This document shows positions 54,386-64,000 of a stretch of 64,000 nt of DNA, one piece after another (the stretch's first letter is position 1; the number at the start of each line of letters is the position of its first letter). The position numbers and the translations under genes are program-made. The notes beneath the pieces were generated by a model, which did no database searches, was not told the origin of the DNA, and was given only the letters and a program-made list of their open reading frames with translations. Source of the DNA: Ornithodoros turicata. Lineage: Eukaryota; Arthropoda; Arachnida; Ixodida; Argasidae. The stretch covers positions 71,737,687 to 71,801,686 of the forward strand of contig NC_088206.1 of the NCBI RefSeq assembly GCF_037126465.1, in the 5' to 3' direction.

Positions 54386-55212
54386 ATTCTTTTTTTAATC
54401 TATGTGTTAAATTGCCCATTAAATAAATTAGTTTTTGTTAACGTTCCTGTAATCTGTAGTCCAAGTCTTATTATTTCACTTTTATTCAACTTCGTAGCCG
54501 TCTGATATATTAACCTATTTGTTATATATATATATATATATATATATATTCTGTCACGTGATACGTTATGCATACATACTTTTTCCAGCGGCTTTCGTCC
54601 ACCCACGCAATACTCGATTAAGGGAGTATTAAAAAAGTACAAGTAATACAATGTATATCGTGCAGAATGCATTCTCCTAACAGAAACAGCTCCAGCAAAC
54701 GAACAGCTTGGAGGAAAGAAAAAGAGTCCATCGTTCTTTATATCCCCGAGCCCGAAAACTCTTTCTATACAGTGATAGTGAATGAAAAGTACACCTACAC
54801 GAGGCAAAAATTACAACCCCCTCATTAACGACAGCACGGACAGGCAATAAATTAAGCCGGAACATTAAGTCAACAAAATATAAATGCAGCGAAAGCCCTC
54901 CTGACAGCAAAATCACTTTCAACCGTGCAGCGAATTCAAACCACGTTCGCCGGCTTTGCATCAAACAGTGCACTATACGATATAACGCAAAGTCTGACGC
55001 CCCTGGGGGCACACCCCTGATGATGACACGCCCCTTTTCCGTGACTGCTCCGTAATGGCCGCACGGAACGTCAAGGTCACCTGACGCGGAACGGTCGCAA
55101 ACGATACGGTCGTTTAAGAAACGTGCTTCTCAGGGGTCACCAGCTGTGCTCACCAAAGGGGTGAGAGGGAAGGTGCCTTTTCCTTTAATTTTTTTTAAAT
55201 ATTTATATTCGG
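54386..55212. other. Unassigned sequence
   Basis: (TA)n at 54522-54549. A 135-codon minus-strand frame (54400-54807) has a Tyr/Ile run from this TA tract and is rejected. Confidence 0.4.
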
Positions 55213-55384
55213 TGTTAGCGCCGCGAAGCAACTCTGGCTATGAGCGGCGTAGAGACGCGGACAGGTGGAGAGAGGGCAGCAATAAAGGAGCGGTGGACAG
55301 GGGGGGTTAGCATGCGTCTTGGGTAGGATTCGAACCCACCAGCTCGAAAATCTTCAGCACGACCCTGGCTACCAGAAACGAGCG
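55213..55384 (-). mobile_element. SINE family A with internal deletion
   Basis: The 3' half (GCGCCGCGAAGCAACTCTGG through GGGTTAGCATGCGTCTTGGG) is fused to the B box (GGATTCGAACCCACC, 55327-55341) and AGCACGACCCTGGCTACC. The TCGGCCCAGG to GGCTGTGCTGTC part is missing. The gap differs from that of 9376-9532. Confidence 0.8.
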
Positions 55385-57261
55385 GACTTACAAATTTCTT
55401 AAATTTAGAAATTACTTCGAAAGTTGTTGCATTCGTGAGTGACCCGTGTCTTCAGAATGCATAATCCTGGTGCCAGAAAGAAAGAAAAACTCTTTGTAAT
55501 TTTTTTTACAGAAATACTACGCAAACTGATTTTTATTTTTTTGTCGCGTGTTGGTTGGTTATTCCCGAGCGAATTGCTTCCCGTGTGGTGACGTGCCGTT
55601 CCGGAAGGATTTTGCATTTTTGCATCCTGATGCAGACTTCGCAGCGTGCCGATATTTACAACCCGGACCTCCACCTCTACGAAGAAGGCACGGAGAAAGG
55701 GTGTCGCTCTCCAGCCTCAAACCTAGCCCAGATTTCTCGCTCGCCACGCCGGACGTGAATGCAGTACAGGCCTGCTGAGCATGGCCAACCTCTCTTCACC
55801 TCCCGTGAAGAGAGCCAACTCCTTAAACAAACAAACAAACAAACAATTTCTGCGCCGCAATCCGACGTATAAACAAATCCCCCGTCGCAGGCGAAGTCTA
55901 CAAAACACGCTACGCACGCACGCACGCAGAGATGCATGGGTACAGCGGCTTCCAAAACCGGTCTGAAGACAAAGGCAGGTTCTCCTTGAACCAGAGAATG
56001 CTGAAAAACTTTATAAACACACACACACAACCTGGAGTCACCCGTGCGCGGCGACGCGGAAAGTATTCACGCCTGTGACACGTGCGATAGTACTTGGGAA
56101 ACACCGGAAGAGATTCTTCCCCTCTCCCCCTACACTCTAAACCTTCAAAATCACACCTCCTTGGAATACAAGCAGATAAGGGAATGGGTTAGTGACTGAG
56201 TTACAACTACTTTTTTCAAAATGTAACTGCTTACAGCTACAGTCGCCACGTTAAAATAACTTGATTACTTTACAGTTACCTTCAAGAAAAACACGTTTTG
56301 TACAACGTCTAAGACGTTGACGTCTCTAAAAAAAACTTTTTTTTTTCACTTGTGCTCTCCTAGAATAGTAATGTTATAGCATGTTATAAACAGGATTTTC
56401 CACGGCAGCTGCAACAGGTCAAAAATGATCTACAACAGACGTTTCGAAACCTATACCGGTTCCAACCCCAGAGCGAAAAGAAATCTGGACGCGTCATTTC
56501 CCTCAAGACTGGGACACCCTCGACTCAGAAAGTGTAATATAATGGCATAGTATGATAGGGACGCTAATTGTGCCAAATGTAACGCAGTCGTATTTTGAAC
56601 CCGCGGTGTGCAAATGGTGAAATAAAATTTTGCCAGAAGGCAAAGAAAACGAATTGTCGCATAGATTGTCGTACAGGCTTCTGCTGCTTTTTGGCGTACC
56701 ACCTTGTTTTGTGTTTGACACAAACAGAAATAAATGAAATGAAAATGATTAGTTTACTATCACTAGAAAACTAAAACAGGATTAGTACTGTTGCGAACCT
56801 ACGGATTTGGTAACGAGGCCGATCCCCAACACCCTGGGCAGGAACGTAGGCAGACACAAGGAGCACAACGAAACAAAAGTCGGTAAAATGGCTGGCAAAA
56901 AACGGATGGCAGGCGGACGAGTGAACGAAGGACAAGATGGCTGGGCAAATGAGTTCGCATAGCAGGACATAACAGTACGAACTGTAATACTTTTTTTTTT
57001 TTTCAATAAATGTTCGTGCGCAAACTTAGGGAAATTTTTTAAAAATAATTTATTATAGTTACGTATACATCCCTACTACATGCAGCAAAACGTTAAAACA
57101 TGGGCATATGTGTACACTACCGTGCGCCGTACGACATATAGATGTCACACGGACATTGACACGATCACGTGTGCAAGTTACGTTTCCCACTGAAGAGTTA
57201 TGCCCAGGAGTAATGAAATACTCAAGAACACCTTTAATAGTGGTTTATACGAAATTGCACA
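55385..57261. other. Unassigned sequence with small microsatellites
   Basis: (AACA)n at 55829-55848 and (ACGC)n near 55911-55926. At 56190-56290 GTTAC/GTAAC words recall the 7237 fragment. No exon recognised. Confidence 0.4.
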
Positions 57262-57335
57262 GGCAGGATTCGAACTCAGGACCTACAGGCTCGAAGTCAA
57301 CAACACTATCCACAGTGCCACGAGAACACACACGT
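57262..57335 (-). mobile_element. tRNA-like SINE fragment
   Basis: The minus strand gives GTGGCACTGTGGATAGTG (A-box-like), then a spacer and GAGTTCGAATCCTGCC (B box). The TCCTGAGTTCGAATCCTGCC part looks like a T arm with partial pairing, but the anticodon region does not fold convincingly. Probably a third SINE family. Confidence 0.5.
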
Positions 57336-60300
57336 CAGCCCTCCGCACCGAGCAAACTTATAATATTTAGGCAACGAATAGTTTGCACGCAGCACTACTC
57401 TACCAATACATTGACCGTTGAGGTCATACAACAAACACCGCGACGCGACTGTTCGGAAAGGCTTAACTATCCAATAGGACTGTGTGTTGCCACCAATGGT
57501 GGAATATATACATAATTACACGTGCGGTATAAGTAAAATAACCAAAACGAAAATGTAGAAAAAAAGCAAGAAAATTCACTGCAAAAGAACGTTATCCGTA
57601 CCCTACCACGGCCCTTGCCCTACTTTCTCTAGTAGCAGACGACGGAAAAGACGCGATCTCCAATAGTTGCAGTATCGCACGAGAGATGGCGCCACAGATG
57701 AAATCGCGCTCCGCTCTGGGGGAGCGCATGGTTTCGACTTCATCGCTTCCGGGTTTCGACTGAGCAAAAAACGAGAAGAAAGGGAGCAGAGGAGAAATGT
57801 AAACACACGAAGACGAAAGCAACCTTCCTCCGCTCCGTCGAATCGGATTCTTGCTTCTTTTCCAGATGCTAGTTTTATATCCCACACGCTTTCGTGTTCG
57901 CTTTACTGCTTCTGCCCTTTGCCGTTTTGCTGCGGTACTTCGCTTATTTGGTATCGCCATTAACAGTAATAAAGAAACAATAAAAAGCGTCCGTGTGAAC
58001 AGCAACTGAATTTTTAATTAGACTGCGGCAGGAATATTTTCTTTTCCGGCAACCTCGGATACCTGTCGGCGCCCTTGAATTGATAAAAGAGCATACGTGG
58101 TGGAAGTGGAACACGATTTTAGTTGATAATCTCATTACGATGTTATTTTGACCGCATTATTGTATTTGGCCCTGCATTCTATTTCATACCGTAGCATTAT
58201 AGAATCACTAACTATTTCAATCATTTAAACCGTTACAAGCCTTGCACTCAGATACCCCACTACGTAAAAAAAAGTTAAAATTTTAAAAAGTATTAAATCT
58301 GCAAAAGAAATATCGGTTTGATCATCTATTTGGAAGGAGGACCCACTTGTAACGTTGCACGGTTGCAAGAGAACTTGCGACAAAGTAATAATGGTAAAGA
58401 ATATTCTACGAAACATCTTGTTGTACACACTGAATGATATAAAAATTACATCCATCATCAGGTAAGGTGTGACGGAGACAAAACAATTTTTTTATCCAAG
58501 TTTCGAAAATCGCCTTCCTGCCTATTCTAAATAAACGCACAAAGATGCGATACAATGCCCATCCTACCTACAACATAAAGGGCTATCAAGACAACAGAAA
58601 CATACGTAAATCAAAGAGTGAAGAACACTGCATTTACACTACTCACACCCCTTGTACACCCTTTTTACCCTACTTGTACCCTTCATTTGCACTGCCTTGA
58701 ATGACGGTGGAGCATTTCTAATGGCGTACGGAGTTACTTTCTGAATACTAACCAATTACTTTCCGAATACTAACTTGGCATTTGGATTAAAATACACTTC
58801 GACTGGATGAACACTGGATACAAATTGATAACCTGCACTCCATCAGCTTCAAAAAATAGGCGAGATAAACAGCGATATTGTCACACGCGAAGTGATAAGC
58901 TTTATCAGACTCCCTCAAATACAAATCCTGCTTTCTCCTAACACACTGATAAGCCAAGGCAGGGGAAACAGCCTTACGACTCTACTCATGTCAGTCGTGT
59001 TGGGAAACAACAAGAAAGAAAAAAAAAAGAGAGAGAGACCCGGAAGTGAAAGGAAAATGGAATCCTTCACCTGCCCTGTGATCGCATAGTAGCTTCCGCA
59101 AACATCGTCGTCATCATCAATCCCACCCAAATCTCATCAGCGGGAGACAAATTAATCAACTGCCACCAACTGATGCGCTGTCGACGGTAATGGATTTAAA
59201 AGTTGCACCCAGCGTCTTTGGATAAACATAGTCAACAGTAATTCTCGTGGCGTAAGCAGAGTTGAAGATCGACGCGGACGCCGCCTTGCGTCAACAGCGG
59301 CGATTAATGACCGATGTATTGATTGGAGTACGTAGATATAACGTAGGAGAGTTGCTTGTTACGAAAGTCACTTTCTCAGAAGATAGTGCTCCAAACCATA
59401 TCGAAAATTGATGGCTAAAGCTATAGGAGATCGTGCTACAGAAAATGCTGATTAAAAGCTTAGAAAAATGAGTTGCCGCATAAGAGACACGCTGCAACAT
59501 CCATTATCATACGCGCACGCATTAATTGTGATAAAAGCCGCTGGTGACAAGGCTCTTCAGCAATTTTGACTTTGATGCTGTACTGTGCTATAAATAGCGT
59601 CCTAGCAAAAACAGCACAAAGTTAACACTTCCGTTCGAGATACTTTTCCACAAAAGACCCGGAGAAACAAACTTTGCCCCATTCAGCAGAATCCCAGGAA
59701 GAACCCTTTTGTGACACATTTCAAAAAACCGCCTTCGGCTAGGCTACAAACAAAGTATCCCTCCATTTTAAGATCCGTCTTTCCTGCCTCAGTGAAGTCG
59801 CGACGCTCTAGTAAACATCGTCACAAACACTATACGCTGTGTTTGTGTCGGTCGCACAAACACACCTCAAAAGGGTAAGAAAAAGTTTGCGCTTCAACAC
59901 CTTTCAAAAGACGACAGTTCTTCAAAAGGACGCGTCTTATCCGTCCAGCACAACATCGCCTTGTGTGTCAACCTTCCTCTACCACAGATACCTTACTATC
60001 TCACAAGCTAAAAGCACAAATATCTGCTAGTCAATCTTGTTTCGAGAAACAAAAAGGTCTCGCTAAGCCTAGCTCGACAAATGAAGCGATGTATTCTCGC
60101 GAGCTTCGAAATCAACTGTCCATAAAAGAGATCTCTTTTGTGTTTCCTCCCTTTTTTCCCTGTCCATTATTTTCATTTCCCCTCTTTTGAACAAGGCCCA
60201 ACAGAAAAGAATCCACCGCACAACGAAAGCAGACGACGGTATAAACGCTAAGCCCTGAAAAGGGAGAGATACGAAACTATAACATGTTCGAACGCCGAAA

Positions 60301-61437
60301 CAGAGAGGGCGCCTCGCTCAAAGACGAAGTTTCAAACGCCATTTGTCAAAGTCGAAGTTGAAGCTTGTTTTCATTGGCTCGCTTCGCGTTTGCTGGTCTT
60401 ATTCGGTATTTTTCCTTCTTTCTTTTTCTCTTTTTACGGTCGAAGCATCTTCGTCGGAGTTTTAGAAGGCTTCACTCCGCACGGTGAAAAAACAAAGTTA
60501 AAAACGTTGAAACATAATCGCGAAGCAATCGACAGAAAATCGAAACTTAGCAGAAGACAACCGTGGCAGCAGACGACACGAGCACCAGACGACAAGAAGC
60601 GGGTTTCATATCTGTTTCTTTCGCAGCGTGCTGCATTACCGACGTTATGCACAGCTCGAACGAGCTCCAAACACGGCTTTTTATCGATAGCCGGCCGCTT
60701 CGCGAAATTACACTCCTCTCCCTCGCTTAGTAGCGTTCGATAATATGAAATTTGGATAGGAGTATGAAGTATGCATAAAAAATCTCTACTGCTCCTCGTA
60801 GCTTTCTTGCAGTTTCGCTGGATCAGGATCGTTGCAAGCGTGCAATCGTTGCTAGGCTCGTCACTTTGCATTTCTCCACAGTTGTGAAAATAATGTAAGC
60901 AGTTTTATAAATGGTGAATACCCCAACCGACAAAAAAAAAAAAAAAATCAAACCAGGCTATATTTTGGTCCTACAATCTCTCCAGCAATGTGTTCTTCAT
61001 GCGAGTGTTGGGAGGTCTCGCATTTAAATATTTACATCACTACGACAAACCTCGTAAGGGGATTCTTTCTTATCTTATGAAACAATAGAAGAGGTGCTAA
61101 CTGCGAGGACGTGAAAGGGGCCAAGCGGAAGCGGTGAACGGTTGGAATATATGCTTTATCTCAAGCAGATTACAAATCTCTCAAGAAGCGAATCAGCTAT
61201 CTTACATGCTGTCCCCCTTTCTCTGTTTACTTTCCAGCGCGGACATATCTATTGTATATCTTTTTTTCTTTCTTTTTTTTTTTTTCTACATAGGGGTGGT
61301 CCTAGAGGCAAAAAAGCTCCACAGGAGTTTATATGTCTTGGCAATTTTATCTCTTTGCAAATTTCTCGGCACGGCACGTTTGGTCTGGCACATGCTGCCG
61401 CCGTACGCGACGATATATATATATATATATATATTAT
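57336..61437. other. Long stretch without recognised repeats
   Basis: This is the largest repeat-poor stretch in the window. Frames of up to 145 codons (57592-58005, 60434-60871 on the minus strand) have no recognisable domain. AGATGGCGCCAC at 57684-57695 and CGCTTCCGGG at 57744-57753 are words also found in promoters or insulators, so regulatory DNA is possible but unproven. Confidence 0.35.
61413..61435. repeat. (TA)n microsatellite
   Basis: About 11 TA units directly before a reversed SINE end. Confidence 0.9.
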
Positions 61438-61532
61438 TCCGAGTTAGCACCTCGAAGCAACTGCGGCTATGAGCGCCGTACAGATGTGGACAGATGAAGA
61501 GAGGACAGCAGGAAGGAGTGGGGGACAGGACG
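61438..61532 (-). mobile_element. SINE family A, 3'-end fragment
   Basis: GAGTTAGCACCTCGAAGCAA, CTGCGGCTATGAGCGCCGTA, CAGATGTGGACAGATGAAGA and CAGCAGGAAGGAGTGGGGGA. Inserted at, or primed from, the TA tract. Confidence 0.8.
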
Positions 61533-62226
61533 TACGCCGTGAAAAGGGAGTTTTAGTCGTAACGTACGTATAGCCACTCTTCGTACGGAAAGAGATAGCG
61601 GGTGTACACGCCGCATGCACCGAACATGGCGTTCAGTTTAGCTTGTGCGCAGTATGAACAAGCTTTTACTTTGCGTGCGCTACAGCTCCAAACTCTGTTC
61701 TCTAAATTTCCACAGCCGACACGTACGTAACATTTCAGCAACGAAAAGGGACACCACGCCCTGATGTACTTTTTTTTTTGTGTGTGTGTGTAAACAAGAC
61801 CCCACCTCCGTCGTCTCGCGCAACCACTCTTCAAAAGTACTTGCAGATTCTTACACAACCTTCCGGAGTTGACGCAAAAACCTTCCAAAGCGCAGTGATC
61901 AGCCATGTGTATCGCATCGCCAGGGTGTAACCGGCGAGCCCAAGAATGACAGCCCGCAAGGCCGACGATGAATCTCTAATCGGGAACGGAGCACGCAACG
62001 GGTCGGGACAAGAAATAACGGCACTGGTCGTTTTCGTGCAGCGTAGCGTGGCGTAGTGTGCCGGTGTGGGTTCAGACGTGGGGGTAAAACCGAACGGTAT
62101 GTTGAACACTAGTGGTTTACAGCAGCGCGTGAATGGTATTTGCTTTCTGCTCACTTAGTTATTCGTAGAAACAGAATACTCAATACGTCAAGAAAACATA
62201 TAGGAAGGCACTCAGAAAACGAGGTA
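61533..62226. other. Unassigned sequence
   Basis: Two minus-strand frames (61553-61906, 61831-62154) of about 110 codons have no recognisable domain. Confidence 0.35.
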
Positions 62227-62407
62227 CAGTCAAACTCTTTTACAACGAAACTCAGGGGACAGCAAAAAAAATTCGCAGTAAAGGTTTTTTCGTTAAAAAG
62301 GATGTCTCTTATTGGACCTATAGGCTCCGGCGGGACCGCAAAAAAAAAAAAATTTGCTGTAGTGGTATTTTCGTTAAAAAGGTGTTCGCTATAAAGGAGT
62401 TTGACTG
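62227..62407 (+). mobile_element. pogo/Tigger-like MITE, copy 3
   Basis: Starts CAGTCAAACTCTTTTACA and ends TATAAAGGAGTTTGACTG, with TA on both sides. Internal blocks match copy 2 in order. An A-run (62340-62352) replaces a shorter one in the other copies. Confidence 0.85.
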
Positions 62408-62835
62408 TAGTACTCGTTACGTGAAAAAAAAAAAAAGTACTTGGCTCACATTAAAAGGGAACTGGTTCATCGGTAAAAGGAACTTGGTAAACAGAAAGTA
62501 CTTAATAAACAGAAAAATGAAAGGCTTCCCAATCTAAAGGCAATGTGCACACAAAACTCACCTTCAACAGTACGCAAGGACCTTGAGAAGACAAAAAAAA
62601 ACAAGAAAAAAAAAAGATCCTCATCATTCTCCGCATAATTGCTGGGCACCCATCAAGACAACCCAGTAATCACACAGTCAGAAATAGGGTCCGTGTGCTA
62701 CATACGCCCACATTTAGAGGATACGCAGAATGGCAACCTTGGTCTTGGCGGTTTTAATTCGAGCGATATGAGCGATCGCGTACTCGAGAGGGACCAAATT
62801 GATGGGCATGTTTTTTATTGACGCTTTTCGCCCAG
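62408..62835. other. Unassigned sequence, possible intron end
   Basis: A-runs at 62423-62435 and 62590-62612. The last 25 bases are pyrimidine-rich and end in CGCCCAG, a good splice acceptor for the candidate exon that follows. Confidence 0.35.
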
Positions 62836-63110
62836 GGGTGCAACTGGTGATGGCAATCAACGGGTGGCCGAGTACTATTGGCTCCGGGTCGATAGAGTCA
62901 AATATTCTATGGTGTCCGGAGAGCACAGGAGAGACAAAACACGTGACAGGAACACGGAACTCTGTTTTTATTGGGTGCGAACCAGATCATAATGAACCGG
63001 TGCGGTTATTTATGGCAAATATCGAAGGAATTACTATATTCCAACGGTTTTCAACGCTATCCCTGGACACTTGCTCCACGAAACCTCAAAACGCAGTGCA
63101 AGTAAATTAA
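62836..63110 (+). CDS. Candidate terminal coding exon of an unknown gene
   Basis: A plus-strand frame stays open for 91 codons from a good splice acceptor (TTTTCGCCCAG, ending at 62835; phase-1 intron) to TAA at 63108-63110. The product begins VQLVMAINGWPSTIGSG and ends with CSTKPQNAVQVN. It has balanced composition, few low-complexity residues, and single Cys and Trp scattered as in a folded domain. About 315 bases after the stop there is AATAAA (63425-63430), and a second lies at 63578-63583. I do not recognise the protein family. The opposite strand is also open over part of the region (62714-62986), so a chance open frame is possible. Upstream exons would lie before 62800 and are not found. 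Confidence 0.35.
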
Positions 63111-63424
63111 TTAAGAAATGGCCGTTCTACAAAAAAATGACCTTTGCATAATGTAAGTGTTGTATTTATAGGAACATCTGTTGAATGATATACTGTTCTA
63201 CTGTACATAGAATTCCGATGCGTTTACATTAGTATGCTTCTTCAACTTGTTGTGTTTAGTCCGTGTGGTATGTAATGCTTTTTTTGTGTGTGTTTTGTTT
63301 ATTATCTTCTATGTAAGTACATATAGATTGATGGCAACATAGCCACACTCTGCCAATGGTAAGGACGGCCCACACGCCATAAGGCATAGACCATCCTGTT
63401 GTAGACTTATGTATTCGTGCATGA

Positions 63425-63430
63425 AATAAA
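63425..63430 (+). promoter_or_regulatory. Possible polyadenylation signal
   Basis: AATAAA 315 bases after the stop of the candidate exon, followed by T-rich sequence. This hexamer is common in AT-rich DNA, so support is modest. Confidence 0.35.
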
Positions 63431-64000
63431 TTTTTATTATTTACGAAATAATATGTGCCGTTCTCTCCAGTGACATATGAACTAAAAAAAAAGAAAAAAA
63501 GAAAGAAAGAGTCGCAACCTGGTACCCTGAAATTGGTCACCGTGCACTTTACCTGGGAACGGCGCATGTTGTCGTCAATAAAGTTTCCTACAACAACTGC
63601 ATTCCAACAGCACAGAAACTTCGGCACATGTCAAATAACTCCCCGTGTTAGCTAATGTTAGTTCGCAGAACTACCGCAGTGTGCGCCAGGACAAGTTCCA
63701 TGAACATGCGACTACATTAAACAAACCCTGAGGTGCACGGTCAAAATTGATCTACGGAACGACCGTTGTGGTGTCGCTTATGGCCGGAGTATTACCGTCG
63801 TGACTGCTACTTCGAGAAGTAAATGGTCACGTTTCCTCGCGCAAAGTAATCGGGGACAACTGCTCAGCCCGTCATGATGATACGGGCATCCATCTCAGTC
63901 GTATCACGTTTTCGAAAGCAGTAATTGGCACTTACTCCTCAAATAGGTACGTTCCCCGTACGTACAGCCTTTTCACGAACCTATCCTTTGGATGGCACGA
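63431..64000. other. Unassigned sequence
   Basis: Nothing recognised beyond an A-run at 63484-63510. Confidence 0.4.

Noticed and set aside
57262..57335. tRNA gene on the minus strand
   Set aside because: A and B boxes are present but the acceptor and anticodon stems do not pair; a SINE head explains it better.

Overview
This window looks like gene-poor, repeat-dense nuclear DNA from an animal, most probably a chelicerate such as a tick. That placement is an inference from memory: the commonest repeat here, a tRNA-derived SINE, looks like tick repeats I know, but I could not search. The eukaryotic signs are seen directly: tRNA-derived SINEs with Pol III boxes, CR1/L2/Jockey-type LINE tails, hAT and TA-targeting inverted-repeat elements, many microsatellites and long A/T runs. 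No prokaryotic or organellar gene order is present. I found no complete protein-coding gene. Nearly all open frames are short, stop-ridden or cross low-complexity DNA.

Layout. 1-2.7 kb: a 1.2-kb hAT-type element with an exact 8-bp target duplication, then two SINEs. 4.8-5.2 kb: an unusual cluster of GCAGACGAC hairpin units. 6-16.5 kb: SINEs in both orientations, several palindromes, a Penelope-like inverted tail and a pogo-like MITE in a TA tract. 17.8-19.2 kb: two LINE 3' ends in opposite orientation, both keeping recognisable reverse-transcriptase C-termini. 23.2-28.0 kb: a 4.8-kb unit with hAT-like termini and an exact 8-bp duplication. It holds a foldback element, a Penelope-like inverted tail and two 15-16-bp phased repeat arrays, but no visible transposase. 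34.0-34.6 kb: a SINE split by a hAT fragment that encodes a transposase N-terminal zinc-finger region. 36-45 kb: MITEs of at least five kinds. 46-62 kb: mostly unique sequence with scattered SINE pieces, three inverted repeats, a TA-flanked MITE and another Penelope-like tail. 62.8-63.4 kb: the best candidate for a host coding exon, a 275-nt open segment behind a good splice acceptor and followed by AATAAA.

The elements interact mainly by nesting: a SINE split by hAT, a MITE in a tRNA-like repeat, a MITE in a microsatellite, and adjacent SINEs in opposite orientation. The repeated inverted-tail structure with a CUGANGA - stem - GAAA core at several loci, and the 15-16-bp phased arrays shared by several foldback elements, are the most unusual signals.
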